Positions 22,291 to 35,184 of a DNA stretch of 64,000 bases are shown piece after piece (the stretch's first letter is position 1; every line of letters begins with the position of its first letter). The position numbers and the translations under genes are program-made. The notes below the pieces were generated by a model. That model worked only from the letters and a program-made list of their open reading frames with translations, did no database searches and was not told the DNA's origin. This DNA comes from Isoetes taiwanensis (lineage: Eukaryota; Streptophyta; Lycopodiopsida; Isoetales; Isoetaceae), in NCBI GenBank assembly GCA_021234155.1, contig JAJEKV010000517.1, forward strand, positions 62,001 to 126,000, read 5' to 3'.

Positions 22291-24100
22291 TTTGTTGTAG
22301 CTAAAGTGCATTAAATAACTGATTTCATTAATATAATCATTTGTCTCTCCATTTACAATTTCATAGGCGATTTCATGAGAAGATGGTACCAAGCCAAGCC
22401 GCATTTTGGAAAATTTTATTTTGTTCTATGCTTAAAGGTGTTTCAGTCATTGCATTTGGAACATATTCAAGCAAGCTACCAATTGCCCTTATTCTAGTAT
22501 TTCTTATTTGTTGGAAGTTAGGGCTTATTTGTTACCTAGTCTTTAAATTTTATGTAAATATCAACTTTCCAAAATCTACTAGTAGTACTATGGAGTCTAA
22601 ACAAATTTGGACACTAATACAATCTTCAAAAATGATTGAAGCAAGCTTTGATGAGAAATCAATGAATAAATTTCTTTTATTCAATCTTTGGTGCTAGGGG
22701 AATTAACTTCCAAAGCATAGGATTGAATTCTATGTAGCCACTGTGGTGTATTTACATTGCTTTCGCGTGATTTTTTTTTTTTTTTTAATTTACGTTAAAG
22801 TGAAAGGTACACCATTACAAAGCCCAAACACAAAATATAGAATGAAATTCATAAGGCTTTGTTACAATCAAATAGTTCAAAGTTCTAAGGGTGAGGGGCC
22901 AAATGGGAATATAGACATTACCATTAGATAACTTTCATTCTCAAAAAATAATGTGATATTAGACTTCAATTGAAAAATAGACTTTATATATGTGGCTTCG
23001 GATTTCACTACTTTGACTTTATGATGGAAATAAACTCAACCAAGTTATTTTTAGTCAAAGCAATGAAAATCGATTCTGCTAGCCCTAATAATCATCTGCA
23101 TGTCGATGTGTAAAAAGAGCCCTTGATTTCTTGTATTTCGTTCAACACAACCACTGCTTAAAACAACTGGTCCAAAACCTATTCATGCATTTTTTCTTGT
23201 TACATGTTGAAATAAGTTTTCACATTTGCTTGATTACAAGAGCTCTAACATGCCATTCAAACATGAACTTTGACATGCCTTGATAATGTCGGACACTTAC
23301 TATATGAGATCACAATGACATACATCCTACGTGGTTTGTGCGATATGTACTAACTTGAATATGTGCTTTCTAGCAAATTTATAGAAAAGGTCTCTATTGA
23401 AAAAATGATGTCCGAAAAGCACCATCTCTTAACAAAAAAATATTCTAGGAGTTCAACATAAAATTATCTAGATTCCTATCCAATAATATGAAAGACTTGA
23501 CTTGTTTTTTTTTGCTTCTTTGTCGAAAACTAACATAGCTCAATACACCATCTAATTTCTTAATGAGAGAAATAATTCTAAATTCCCGAAATATTCTAAG
23601 TGTTCAATCAGCCTCGATAAGTAAATACCATTCTCGATAACTTCATAATGTTGACCAAATCCAGCCTTCAACAATGTCCCCATGAATATGTCTACCTATT
23701 AATAGAGAACTTTTTTACCATGCACTTATAATGGTAAAACGGTAATGAGTATGACCTTGTTTATTGCTACATGGAAAATCTAGGCTGGAAGTTCAACCTT
23801 AATCTTCAAGTTAATACATTTTGTACTTTGCTTGTCATCTACCTTGAAAACATGACAACAAAACCACAACATCCTTAGTTTAACGCCTTAGATATTTGAA
23901 TGCTCGTGGTTGTACATATAACTTGAGAGTCGAATAGGAATTTTTGTTTTGGGATTGAACCTTGCCAGTGATAAGGGCTCGCGTAGGAATGACCGATGTT
24001 GACATAAGTAGGGCATCTAAGTAGGGATCTAGGGGTCTAGAGGTATCATATTCATAATCGAACCTCCATGCTTGTTGTAATGTTTAGCATTGATTGGCAC
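22291..24100. other. AT-rich spacer, nothing recognised
   Basis: It contains a T18-like homopolymer at about 22,768-22,786. A plus-strand open stretch (22,341-22,697) has a hydrophobic segment but no family resemblance. No terminal repeats were identified. Confidence 0.4.
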
Positions 24101-24109
24101 GTAAGAATG

Positions 24110-24320
24110 ATTATCTAGTTCGCCATCCAAGTGAACTTGGAATGTGGTTTTGACTTCATGCATGAGTCCAAAGCATCTAATTTATCCTAAGGACCAACTA
24201 TTATGACCAATAGAGCCAAACTCGCCTTACTATGGGAAACTAGTCAACCTTTTCTCGCCAACGCACTTTGCCGCCAAGGCTTAGTCTAGATATAGTATGT
24301 AATTTGGGCCTTGTGTAGTC
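24110..24320 (-). repeat. Repeat X, copy 3 (inverted)
   Basis: Read on the minus strand, 'cccatagtaaggcgagtttg', 'gctctattggtcataatagt' and 'catactatatctagactaa' match the plus-strand copy at 21,850-21,990. This copy includes the part upstream of the putative LTR, so it is a fragment that crosses the internal/LTR junction. Confidence 0.75.
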
Positions 24321-26185
24321 CTCAAGGGTATCGCGACATCTTCTACCATGTCCTCACCATCCTCACATCATCTAAATCAATATCGTAATTCTTGAAGAGC
24401 GCGGCAACATATCGGCATCGCTCACATTAAGGTCCGTTTCTGAGACAATAGCACAACCGTGGTTAAATAGCCAAAAGCACCACGAGGCTTAAGAAAATTA
24501 TTGAGAAGCTAAGTCCAAGCCGAACACAGTACAAAAACAGCGCAGCTATAGGCAATAGCAGTGGATACCAAACCCATGCCAAAAATTTCCAATGGGCTGC
24601 AATAAACCAACTAGACATGGAAAAATCCAAGAATCGTAACAACCTCTGACGTAGATAATGAACTAAGATCGCTGAATGACGCCTAAAATACTAAGGCACG
24701 CCCCAAAAATCAATAGGTTGTATTAACCAACTAGACGAGTTAGAAAGGGCTATCCCCGTGATAATTAGAAAAGCAAGATGATCACCGAGAGGGCATGCTA
24801 ATTTTTAGTGGCATAAATGCGTTAACGAGCCAAACTTTATAAAAATTGTGTGATGAAGAAATGACTTGAACCGAGGACCTCGGTAGGGAAATCCACAAAA
24901 GAACAAAGGATGTAAAAACCTACGTGGAGCAAAACCAATACCTGCCGGTATGCCAAAGATAAAACAACAAATTGAATCGAGATTGTTGAACCCAAGGGAG
25001 CCAAAGCTTAAAACAATAGATGAGAATGTCAAGACTCCAAAGACTAGCCATCGAATGCAAAAACCGCAAGGAATAGTGGAGGGGAGATGATGATACCAGA
25101 TTAAAGACAATGCGCAATTTAAATCCATGATTTAACAACAAGAAAGCCGGTGACTAAGGAGCAAAATGGAGCGCATACAAAAAAAAGATATGAGCACCGA
25201 ACACATAACAAACTATGACCACAAGAAAGAGCACATGAACAACAAAACCATAATGACAAACCACCAAAAAATCAAAGACTAAATTCCAATGTAAATCATA
25301 CATGTATAATGGTCCCAGTTTAACTTCTTCAAGCATAGCAACAATATACAAGACATCCCGAGACTAATGAAGCAATATAGAGAACTATAGAGACCTGAAT
25401 AACGTAATCCCAAGAAGTTAAATAGAACTATCCTCGCACATATGGAAGATTTACATCAAGGGACTAAGCAAACTGAAAAGAACAACTTGATGAACATCCC
25501 AAATCGAAATTAACGATTAGATAATACTAGATAGAACATACACGGTGAAAAATGAATTGAGGAAGAGAGGGGCAGTAAATTGATCCAAGGGACTTACAAA
25601 TTTTCCATGCAAAGGACAAGGCCTTCGAGTGCCTAAACCAGGATAAAAGAAGTGACAAGAAGGAAACTTGCATAAAACTAAAGAAATCCACCAAGTTTAG
25701 AGCAAGGCAGAGTGCGGTGGGATGAATAGGACTTAAGGAAATAGAAACCGCTCCGGGAACTAAAGAGCGAGAGGAACAGATCATGCAACCAAACAACTAT
25801 AACTTAGAATGCCACGAGAAAGGCAAAGGCCTAGAGGAACGGATCAGGCATTGGGCAATGAACAGCAGAGTAACAAGAAATATGGAAGCAACTCGTACAC
25901 AACCCGAACTGCAAGAGTGTGTACTAACAAAGAACGAGAAAGGGAACACCATTAGAGCTCAATAAGACAAATGGAACTAAAATGGAAAAAAGGGAATAAT
26001 GAATGATGTAGTAAAGGGAATGAATAATGGCAATGGAAAGAAATCAATGAGGAAAAATAATAAAAATTGAAGGGGCACATGGCTGGGTGGTCGTAACAAT
26101 GACAATGAACAAGCCACATCAGGGAATAGAACATAAAATATTGGGAATAGAACATAAAATATACAACTAAAACTCACAAACTTCA
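24321..26185. other. Spacer, nothing recognised
   Basis: Purine-rich plus strand with no supported gene. A possible tRNA-type B box on the minus strand at about 24,850 is not backed by an A box. The short string 'ccaactagac' occurs twice (24,608 and 24,727). Confidence 0.4.
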
Positions 26186-26332
26186 AATGTAATTGTCAAA
26201 ACCATTGCCATGAGTTAGTTTTGACAGTTATAGTTTTTTGACGTCCTTTTATATCCTTCTTTCTCTCTCCCTTCTCATCAGCTCATCTGCATCTTCTTTG
26301 TTATGTCGTAAACTATTCTTCTCACCCACCCA
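26186..26332 (+). repeat. Repeat Y, copy 1
   Basis: Homologous to 41,162-41,307. Shared strings include 'gttatagttttt', 'tgacgtccttttata' and 'aactattcttctcaccca'. The part 'ccttttata' followed by a pyrimidine-rich stretch looks like a core promoter with a leader, so Y may be a duplicated promoter fragment or part of an LTR. Similarity ends sharply after the CCCA run. Confidence 0.7.
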
Positions 26333-28305
26333 AATCCGTCTCTGGCTGTGTTTTCCCATTCTACACCTTGTGGCTTTCTTTGGTGCTTTGGCGGCTTCGC
26401 CCATTTCCATATCTGCCTTTGTAGATTTTTCTTGCTAGTTTTTTACACTGCCCCTAATCGGCCTGGCCTATTCCCTATTTTTCCTTGCACGGCTTCAACT
26501 TTTCTTCTGGCTCCAGGGGATAATCGGCTGTTTCAGGAGATTTTCGGCTATTGTTTGGGTCGCCTCTTGCTGATTTTGATTGCACAGATTTCATTCCTGG
26601 TTTAGGGTTGATAATCGGATGCTGTAGATCTTAATCGGATGTTCCAGAAGGCCGTCGTGGAACCATTTCCGTATTTGCTTCAACATCAGCTCTGTTGGAG
26701 TTCTCAGCTTTTGCTTTAGCTTAGTTCTTTGGGTCTTTCAGCGTTGATGTTTCTTGTCTACGGGTCAGGGGATTTACTTAATCCATATTTGCTTTAACAT
26801 CACTTATGTGGGAGTTCCAATAGTTGATTTGGCAGGGTTCTGTTCGAGTTCTCCAGCGTGGAACTTCTTGGCTGCAGGATTTTCCAGCTCCCTTTTTAGC
26901 AGATCGGGGTTTACTTAGCACAGGTCGGCATTTTCTTTTGAGATCCCTTATTCTGTCGTTGTCATCTGCATATATTTGGGCTGGTCGTTAATTATAAGGA
27001 ATTGCATGTATTATGCTGTTATCCAGCTGTATTGGTCTAGAATGCAATTATGTTGTATCAAAATTAGTTATTAGTGTATGTAGGTTGAACCACTGCTGAA
27101 TATTAAATAGAATTTGACATTCTTGAACATAGACTTTTCGACTTCGTGGCATATTTATTTCAACGGATATAATTTAAGATATGTGATAGCATGTTAAATC
27201 CAACCCCAAGAGTCATCTGACATATTAAATGTGTTCATGATGTAGATTTAATGAGCTAGAATTGTAGATAACATTTTGGTCTCCAACTTGATTGGCCTGA
27301 TTCTGATTTCTTGGATTATGCTATGACTAAGGAAAATATTTAATAGAAATGCAATTGAGAATGCCTTGTCCTTGATCCTTTAGAACATGACCTTATAGAT
27401 TCATGTAGCAACCCTTCTTTGATTTAAGGCGAGCAAAGATATGGTTGCTTTCTCTCTGGACATATCAAATTTGCTCATGCTCTCTCAAGAATGCTTGATA
27501 TAATATTGGTATATGGAGAAGCATTGAAACTGATGATAATGTTCTCTACTAAAATTTATCCGACGGCCTGCAAACAGAAAGGGGAACCCTTTAGAAATGC
27601 AAGACACATATTTCATGTGCGCATGTTGTTGATTACCCTTAAGGCTTCATACTATCTCTGAAATGATCTTGCTAGACTTAGTACCATGGTTGCAAAGGGT
27701 TCAATCCCCTTGGATTATTGGATTATGGTGGTATTCAACTTGACATAAAGGGTTCGATAGTGCATGTTGAATTTTAGTCCATGCTTCTATTTTCATGGTT
27801 TTTTATAGATGCCTTTATTTCTCTGGCACTTTCCTTCTCAATATCCATTGCATCTTGCCTTTGCCCTTGCTTTGATAGATCTAATTTTTGTGGACGTTAT
27901 ATCGTGGATTATTTTCTCCCGCTTGACTCTATCAATATTGTACCATGTTACTCATTCTACTAAGGTGACGAGTCCCTTTTATTTTACCTCATGGATTGAC
28001 ATGCTAATTACACGGGTGTGATATTTTATAGATGTCTTTGTCAAAGTTTTGGAACACTTCAAATGGTAATGTTTTATTGCTCAAATTGAAGAGATATTAT
28101 TAGCGGTTTAATGCTATCATGACGTGTTGAGGAGGATTCAAGATGTGGTGCCTACTATCTACCTTATTAGCCCTATCTTGCTTCATGTAAGGCTATGGTT
28201 TCTTTCATCCATTGACCCTTGTCATCATCATCATTGTTTGGTTGCTTTTTCAAACCCATTCTTGCATTTCTAATCCACAATCTCTAATTTCCTTTCTAGA
28301 TATAA
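26333..28305. other. Spacer, nothing recognised
   Basis: T-rich sequence. The short motif 'taatcgg' occurs four times between 26,450 and 26,640, and two degenerate 45-bp direct repeats ('tttgcttcaacatca') lie about 110 bases apart near 26,680 and 26,790. No coding signature was found. Confidence 0.4.
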
Positions 28306-28335
28306 CTAGTTATGGTGCCCGACGTTGCCGGGCTT
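28306..28335 (-). mobile_element. Helitron 3' terminus (other end not found)
   Basis: On the minus strand a GC-rich hairpin (arms 'gcccggcaacgtcgggc') is followed by 'accataa' and CTAG, with host T next. A 3' hairpin 8-12 bases before a CTRR end and insertion between A and T are the Helitron hallmarks. The same layout occurs at 48,907. I could not identify the matching 5' TC end in the 1.3 kb to the hAT element or beyond it. Confidence 0.6.
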
Positions 28336-29635
28336 TAGCTAGAACATGTTATGTAGGTGTGGATGTATATTACCAAAAGATGTATTTGCCTAATTCGTTT
28401 CCGGATCATCTATGGAAGGGATCATTAGGTTTGTCACTGACAGCATGGCAATGTGGATGTCGTAGTGGATTATTTGTTTGTTCAGCACAAAAAATCAATA
28501 TGGCAAAATGCTTGCATGTTGTGATTTGAGGTCGTTCTTTTGTTTTATGTTGTTGTTTGTTACTTAAATTTGGACTAAAGAACCATATTGAATGCATTAA
28601 TGTTATGGCATTTGGGTTCTAGCTTGGAACACAGTGAGGCTGTAAAGTATAGCGTCATTTCGGCTTGGCAATTGTGTTTGAAGGGGATGTTTTTACGATA
28701 TAAAAATGTACCTTGCATAGAGTGGCACTTGGGACATGGACCAATAATAGAATGTAAAGCTACATACGAAATTATAGGTATGGAACTTAATTATATCCAC
28801 TAATTGGGGGTTTAATATCAAACTCTGGCTTTTGTTATGATGGCGGATTAAAAAAGGAAGTCAATCTCCAAAAATAATAGAAATATAAGGCACGAAACCA
28901 AATTTAAAAAAAAATAGAGAAATACGGCACACTATCATTACGAAGCTCTCTGTGGGCATTGTGAAAAACTGGCCATAGCTTTTGGCCTCATAAGCACACC
29001 TCAAGGCACAACAATTCGTGCCACCAAAAATTTGAGGGTTCGCAACGACTACCATAATGCTGCCAAAGTTATCTCCAAATTTGAAGGGCGAGAAATTATA
29101 ATCAAAGATGCATATCGGATTCATCACTTCAGAGAGGGTGCATGTTCTTGTGCAGACTACATCTGATGGTTGTGCAGTGAACTGAAAATGAACGAAGCAA
29201 TTACCCAAGACTCTTCACACACCCGAACGGTCTGCTCTCATAAATTTGTATTGAAATAATGCTTACCAGAGAGATTAAGGCAATCTCATAACTCTTTAGT
29301 TCTGTCATTGAACCTTATGAAGTTGGGCAAAATGCACGTAATAGTTGTCTAAATGTTACAAACAGTTCTTCCTGGAATTTAAGCACATAGAGTTTTCAAA
29401 AAGCAATGAACCATGGTTTTGAGACTTAAACCTACACGAACATAAATTTTTAAAGATAACGGAAGTCATTCAAAGTAATGTGCTTATTAGCAAATGAAAT
29501 GCCTAGACTAATGATTGGGGCCTATCTACAATGCCACTTCTTGTGTTTGTTTTGTGATATGAGAGAGTATGAATATAATGCCATATGCATGTCGTTTGAG
29601 CAAGGCGCTGTTCTATACAATGTTACTTTATAGTA
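28336..29635. other. Probable Helitron interior or spacer, nothing coding recognised
   Basis: If the Helitron end at 28,306 is real, this stretch lies inside that element. A 115-codon minus-strand open stretch (28,861-29,208) has no recognisable family. No Rep/helicase motif was seen. Confidence 0.35.
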
Positions 29636-29643
29636 TTGTAAAG
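29636..29643. repeat. hAT target-site duplication, left
   Basis: 'ttgtaaag' directly abuts the left terminus and is repeated at 36,900-36,907. Eight-base duplications are characteristic of hAT transposition. Confidence 0.88.
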
Positions 29644-30005
29644 CAAGGATAGGTTCTGTACGTACAAATTTCAAATTCCTGACGTATAAAGTAAAAAAAT
29701 ACGTATTTTTTTAATAAAATACGTATTTAACGTATTAAAACCTCGCCGGCCGGAAAAAAAAATTTCACAGTCTGAAAACGTGAAAGCGTCTGTGAAAATT
29801 TTTTCGCTGACGCCAAAAAAGTTGAAAACCTGTGACGCCAAAAAAAAAAAAAAAAAAAATAAAAAAAAAAAAAAAATAAAAAATTTATATGACGCTAAAC
29901 CTTCAGATCACAGACGCTGAAAGTATTTTCGCAGACGCCGCGATCTGATGAATTCCACAGAAAAAAAAAAAAAAAACTAGCAAAAAGGCGCAACAGTAGG
30001 CTTGG
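29644..30005 (+). repeat. hAT left subterminal repeat region
   Basis: Strings such as 'aaaccttcagat', 'agtattttcgc' and 'cgcgatctgat' occur here and, in the same order on the minus strand, at 36,598-36,700. The region is dense in TTTTCGC/GACGC motifs, a pattern expected of transposase-binding subterminal sites. It also contains long A-runs (29,838-29,882 and about 29,963-29,977). Confidence 0.8.
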
Positions 30006-31069
30006 GCAGTTTGAGGCTTGGATTTAGTTTCTTTCAGTTTCTCATTAGGAAAGCATGAGGGAGACAAGCTATTAGCTATTGCTTACTATGTGTCAATAAT
30101 AAGATTGGATTTGAACTATCTAGTACCAAATAAGGATGTTCAAGGTTAGCGCTCTTGAGCTATACATAAAATAGATGACATACGACGGTTGTGGGTGGGG
30201 TAAGGTCAAATTTGCAGTCCTCCTTCATTGTCCCAATTCAATTTTGTCTGGTTTTTTAGGTGAAATTTTAAAGGACCTTAACCTTTGATGAAATTTCAGC
30301 TTTATAAGTTGGTTAAACCTCCATGAGAAGCAGTGGCAGTGGAGGTAAGGTTTGGTGATTGCAAAGGCAAGATATTCTGCAATACTTTTATGAGAAGCAG
30401 TGGCAGTAAAGGTATTTGTGAATGGTGACTCATGAACACAATTATGGCATAAGATCAAACAAGTAATCATTTGAAGATCAAGAAGGCAATTGTAAGATGT
30501 AGGAGCTAGCAGATGATTGTCTAGGTTTTTGTTGATCTAGATAATTATTGGTACCTAGGTAATAGTTGCCTAGTTATTGATTAATATTTTCAATGGTAAT
30601 ATGTTCAATGGTCGAAGGAGTGCAATAGCCAATTTTATGGCTCAGGCATGTGGGATATATTGAAGCCATGGGAAAGTCTCCATTTAGCAGGTGATGCCGG
30701 ATCGGTAGGCCATAACTGCCGGACTGGCAAAATATAAATACAAGAAGAATTCTTGAGCAGCGTACACAGACATGGAGATGCCGGACTTGGGCTAGCTATA
30801 AATGATCGAGCTTGGAGTGCATTCCTTACTTGGTTTATTTGCTATAGGAAATGAGTTAATGACTCGAAGCTGGAGTTAAACCATTAAGCCTATGATTATT
30901 ATGATTTCCTGCATAAAGATAGTTGGTGATTGAAGGTCTTGACCTTAAGCTTATTTGCTTAAATTATTTGCTTGGATTATTTTTGAGAATGAATGACCAT
31001 AATGTGGCTTCTCAAAACTTCCATGTATATTGAAATTCCATTGTCAATGTGTTTAAGTTGATTCTTGAT
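30006..31069. other. hAT interior, nothing recognised
   Basis: One short direct repeat, 'gagaagcagtggcagt', occurs at about 30,322 and 30,391. No protein family was recognised. Confidence 0.4.
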
Positions 31070-31292
31070 TTGAAGAAGAAGAAGAAGAAGAGATTTTAAC
31101 GTCACGCCACAAGGCAGCGTCCTATCGGACATGTGACACTTTACAACACACCCAGATGGGTCCTGCCCCCACCACTTTATATTGCTGAAGTGGGTCCTTC
31201 CCCCACCAACTTTACATTGCATGGCCACTTTCACAACGAGGCGTTGAACCCGTGACCTTGGGTATGGCAGTTTAACGTCTTACCTTGAAGAA
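31070..31292 (-). mobile_element. tRNA-derived SINE, 5'-truncated, minus strand
   Basis: On the minus strand the element begins 'ggtaagacgttaaactgcc', probably cut just after the A box, and carries a good polymerase III B box, GGGTTCAACGCC, about 30 bases on. The body ends in (TTC)n next to 31,078. The 8-base sequence 'ttgaagaa' flanks it on both sides (31,070-31,077 and 31,285-31,292), which fits a target duplication, although overlap with the TTC tail makes the left copy less certain. The body between the duplications is 207 bp. Confidence 0.5.
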
Positions 31293-33892
31293 TAACTTGA
31301 GTTGAGAATTTAAATCTTGCTAGTCATTTTGGGAATCAACCTTTAAGTTGCTCTTGAACATTTTTTATTTATTTATTTTTTATTTTTTGATTTGGCAGAC
31401 AGAATCACGTTGCTAAGGTATTATAACATTGACGGTAAAATTAATTTCACCCCAGAAATGACTCACGCTGCATAGATATCAAACATTGAGGGTAAAATTA
31501 ATTTCACCCAAGAAATGACTGGCTTTGACATTGCCAGAAATTGTTCATGTTCCTTCGTTGATTGTTCGCTTGATGAATATGTAGCATAATAACAGGGGGT
31601 TTTTTTTGTGATTTTATACGCTTTTTGGCATGGTTTTCATATGATTTCATGGGCGATTGCACGGTGACATACTAATCAAGATATCTAGAGTGCACTACAT
31701 TTTATTGTCTAAATTCCATATCATCAATGGTTTACCCCCTTTTATTTTATTCCTCTATTTTTTTAATAAGCCAAACATGCAAGCATCGAAATGTTTCACT
31801 TTAGGGTTTTTTTAGGGTTATCTCAAGCATTCTCTGTCTCGTCTCGGGTATGCAGGTGCTGCGGGTTTTGGGTTTGCCATGATGGGTCGGATTTTTGTGG
31901 CATCCGGACTTTACGCGAGGTCTAAGGGCAGCCGGTTCAAGACCGGACCTTGCACTTGTGACATGTAGCGTAAATGCCGTGTATCGCATGATGCTTTCGA
32001 GTTAATTGCACATTGTTATTTTTTCCGGTTGATGCATGATTTGTCTTGAAAAGAAGGAACTTATAGAAACATGGCGTAAGATGGAGAAGCATCAATCTTG
32101 AAAATGCAAGGAATTGCTCTATAGCATGCCCAAAGCTCTTGGGTTGGTCCATGACCGGGCCATGAACAGTTGTTGGCAATTTCATCTCTAGGAAGAAAGT
32201 AGCAATGACAAAATCAATTTGTGAGCCTCTTTCTCGGGTGGGAGCAACCAATAGTTTGACATTGCATCTCTCGCAAGTATAAGAGCCCTAGTAGGTGTGG
32301 CATCACAAGTTGCCCATGTCCGATCTTATTCTTTCATTTTCTTCTCATGCAATCTTTCGCTTTTGATCTCTATCGTTGCTCTCTTTAAGCTATGACCTGC
32401 TGCGGGGACATTTTACGTGTAAATATAATGGTCGCAAAGACTGTAATATATTGCAAGAGAAGGTTGGCAACCAATTAAGTCGGGTTCGTTGAATCATGGT
32501 TATTAGCATGTTGCCATCATATAAGTAAAACTTGACATTACCCGCTTGTAATGCTTTTGTCGTTGTGCAGGAAGCCGTATTCTCATTAATGCTGGTCAAG
32601 CAAATGTTTGCGATCGTTAGGATTTGATCTCTTCCTTATCTTTTCCTCTTTGGCCTTGGTTAGACATGGCATGAGGAATGAAGTGAATCGAAATAGCAAC
32701 AAATGGGTGTCTCCGGCGGATATAGACGTAATTGAAAGCTCCAATAGGGTTTTTGTCGATTTCAAAAGAGTCCGGCCTCTTCAATGACGAAAATCTCCGG
32801 AGCCTCATGGACAATGGTTAGCAGTTGAATGACGGGCAATGTTAAACAAAGTTGTCGTGGAGTTGCGTGTTATGCTAGATATTGGTTGAAAGAGGTAGAA
32901 TGTGTGTGCGCTTCTATGAAGGGTTAAGGCATTTTCTTAAAATACTCCGGCAATGCTTGCTCGGTGACAAAGCATTGTGAGGGCATTAACAAAGCATGCC
33001 GTGTTGCATGTGACACGCCACTGCTTGGGGATTCAGCATATCCTCAAATGCTTTTTGAAGCCTTTGAGGTCCTTTGTTTGTTATTGGAATATTAGATAAG
33101 TTTTCAACTCCACCAACTTGTAGGGTGGACATGACTGTGGTCTTCCTTTTCTTATACTGACCAATGCATAAAGTGCAGTCCATTGCTGAATCGGTCTTGC
33201 TCTACTTACTGAAGCCAAAGAATGATGTCGTTTTATGCACTTCTGCTCTATTAACTCTTACAAGGAAAACCATGAGCTGTATGCATATTCCAGATTATAT
33301 ATTCAAAAGCTTTATAAATGCACTAATCAATCGCTGCAAATTTACATTTCATAACAACATGTTGGCCTATGGTCCTTACTTGTTATACCTTAAATAATGA
33401 CATTGGCTGCTCATTTCTTTCTTCCGGTTATCGATTGTGGTTGCTTAGTTGGTATGGTTGTGACTTGACTTGGTTCGTTTAGTTATTTAAGCAAATGTTG
33501 GATTCTTCACGGGTCCATTTCCTATCTGAGATGTTTAGCATATGAAATGCTACTATATAGGACGTTCCAAATATAAATGCATTTTCCTTGGCATTTTGCA
33601 TGTAGGTTTCCTGTACATTGTATTCATCAATACGTGCTTTTCTTTTCTATCCTCATCACATTTATCCTTTTATCAATACCCAAGGTTTCTTTTTGTACTC
33701 TAATGTCACCCTCACAATGACTTTAATTTTTGGTCTACTTTGCTTATTATAAATTTTATCATAGAAATGCCTATTTAAATATATCTACTTACATCATTAC
33801 AAACAAGCATTATGACACATATATTATCATTATAAATGTTTTTAGTTCGTTTTGTCAATTCTAAAAGGCCCTAAGGGCCAAAAAATTTTGGG
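31293..33892 (-). other. hAT interior with unidentified minus-strand open stretches
   Basis: Long minus-strand stretches without stops occur at 31,937-32,251, 32,390-32,599 and 32,617-32,814, separated by single stops or frame changes. They contain a C-E-R-C pair near 32,263 and a charged stretch upstream. I do not recognise the family. They could be exons or a captured gene fragment carried by the transposon, or chance. Confidence 0.25.
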
Positions 33893-33893
33893 T

Positions 33894-34288
33894 TAACACA
33901 CAAACCATTACATCCAACACTCTAAAATTAAATCCCCCTTGAAACCCCCTTTGGTTTGGGTGCATATTCATTACAGGGGGTGACGTAGGGCGGCCCGAGA
34001 GCCCCTAAAATTATGTTTGGCATATACAAAATCAACACTATGTAGTATATTACCTCAAATCTTAGTGTATTTTGCAAATCTTGTTATACAAGATAGCAAA
34101 TTGTGTACATGCATACCCCACAAATGAGGAACTTTTATATACGGTGTAGATTAAGGAATAAAGGGTGAATATGCCTATCCAATGATACCCGATGCCTCAA
34201 GTCACCCGGTGTGAATATGCACCCCAAACCAAAGGGGTTTCAAGGGGATTTAATTTTAGAGTGTTGGATGTAATGGTTTGTGTGTATA
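33894..34288. mobile_element. MITE-like element with ~76-bp terminal inverted repeats
   Basis: The left arm starts 'acacacaaaccattacatcc' (33,896) and runs to about 33,970; the right arm (34,211-34,285) is its nearly perfect reverse complement, with only one- or two-base length differences in the C-runs. About 240 bases separate the arms. Flanking trinucleotides are 'tta' on the left and 'ata' on the right, so a TA or TWA-type target duplication is possible but not certain. There is no coding capacity. It sits within the hAT element. Confidence 0.8.
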
Positions 34289-35184
34289 AGGGGGTTGCCT
34301 GTACGACTCGGTGGCAAACCACAAAAGTATGGAGGTGAACAAGAAAAGCCGGATGTATCACTATAGGCACTCTGGAAGAAAATTGAAAAAAAAAAACAAA
34401 TGAAGCTCAAAACAACAAGAAGTAGCTTTCAAAGAGTAAAACAAACCTTTCTCAAAATCATATCCAAATTTTCAAATCCCACATCTCTTTCATTTTAATG
34501 GTTAGGGCAAATTCTAATTTCGAACCCTGATAAACTTGTGGAACTTCAAAGCTACATCGGCAAATTTTTAAAGCAAAAAAGAGTTATTTTATGGATACAA
34601 TATACAACAAGAAACATAAACAAAGAACTTCAAAAGCTAAGGTATTTTCTGAGAAGCATTAGAACTTGACGATCAAAGTAATTTTCTGGGCTTTTTCTGA
34701 AATTGGAGAATCTAACGAAGAGGACTTTGCAATAAACTGATGGATTTTGAAGAAGCAAAATCCATCATTGTTATGTTGCTATTTCTAAGTATATTTCTTT
34801 TCCAACACTGTAGCTGAACCAAAAGCAAAGGGCAAAATCATTTTTTCTCATCTATTTTGTTCGCCTGATCAATCGCAAAAATCTACACTACAATATCCAA
34901 CAGATTATGCAACATGCCTAATATGGTTAAAAGGAGACCAAGTTTACCTGAATCGGATGCTCAAATTCTCAGACCCAAATCGTTGTTGATGCATGATTTT
35001 GCTTGAAATCAAAACATAGGAGGACGAAATTTTCCGCCACGAGCTCGCGGGTTATGGGGAAGCATCTGCCAAAGATCGAGCTTGGCAAAAAGCTGAACAT
35101 CACGTGCAAAGGAAAAATACGACATCTTCGCCATGGACAAATCTTTGCGCATATTTTTCCAATTCCGGCATGGGAAAACAGGAA
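34289..35184. other. hAT interior, nothing recognised
   Basis: AT-rich sequence. A plus-strand open stretch starts at 35,003 but has no family signature. Confidence 0.35.

Noticed and set aside
24840-24870. Polymerase III B-box-like 'ggttcaagtc' on the minus strand (possible SINE)
   Set aside because: No convincing A box, tail or target duplication.
28861-29208. 115-codon minus-strand frame
   Set aside because: No recognisable motif or neighbouring exon; kept only as part of the spacer description.
31925-31950. 'ggttcaagaccgg' B-box-like sequence
   Set aside because: Part of a small GC-rich hairpin; no A box at the right distance and no repeat ends.
33867-33880. Short palindrome 'ggccctaagggcc'
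   Set aside because: Too short to support a function and not repeated.
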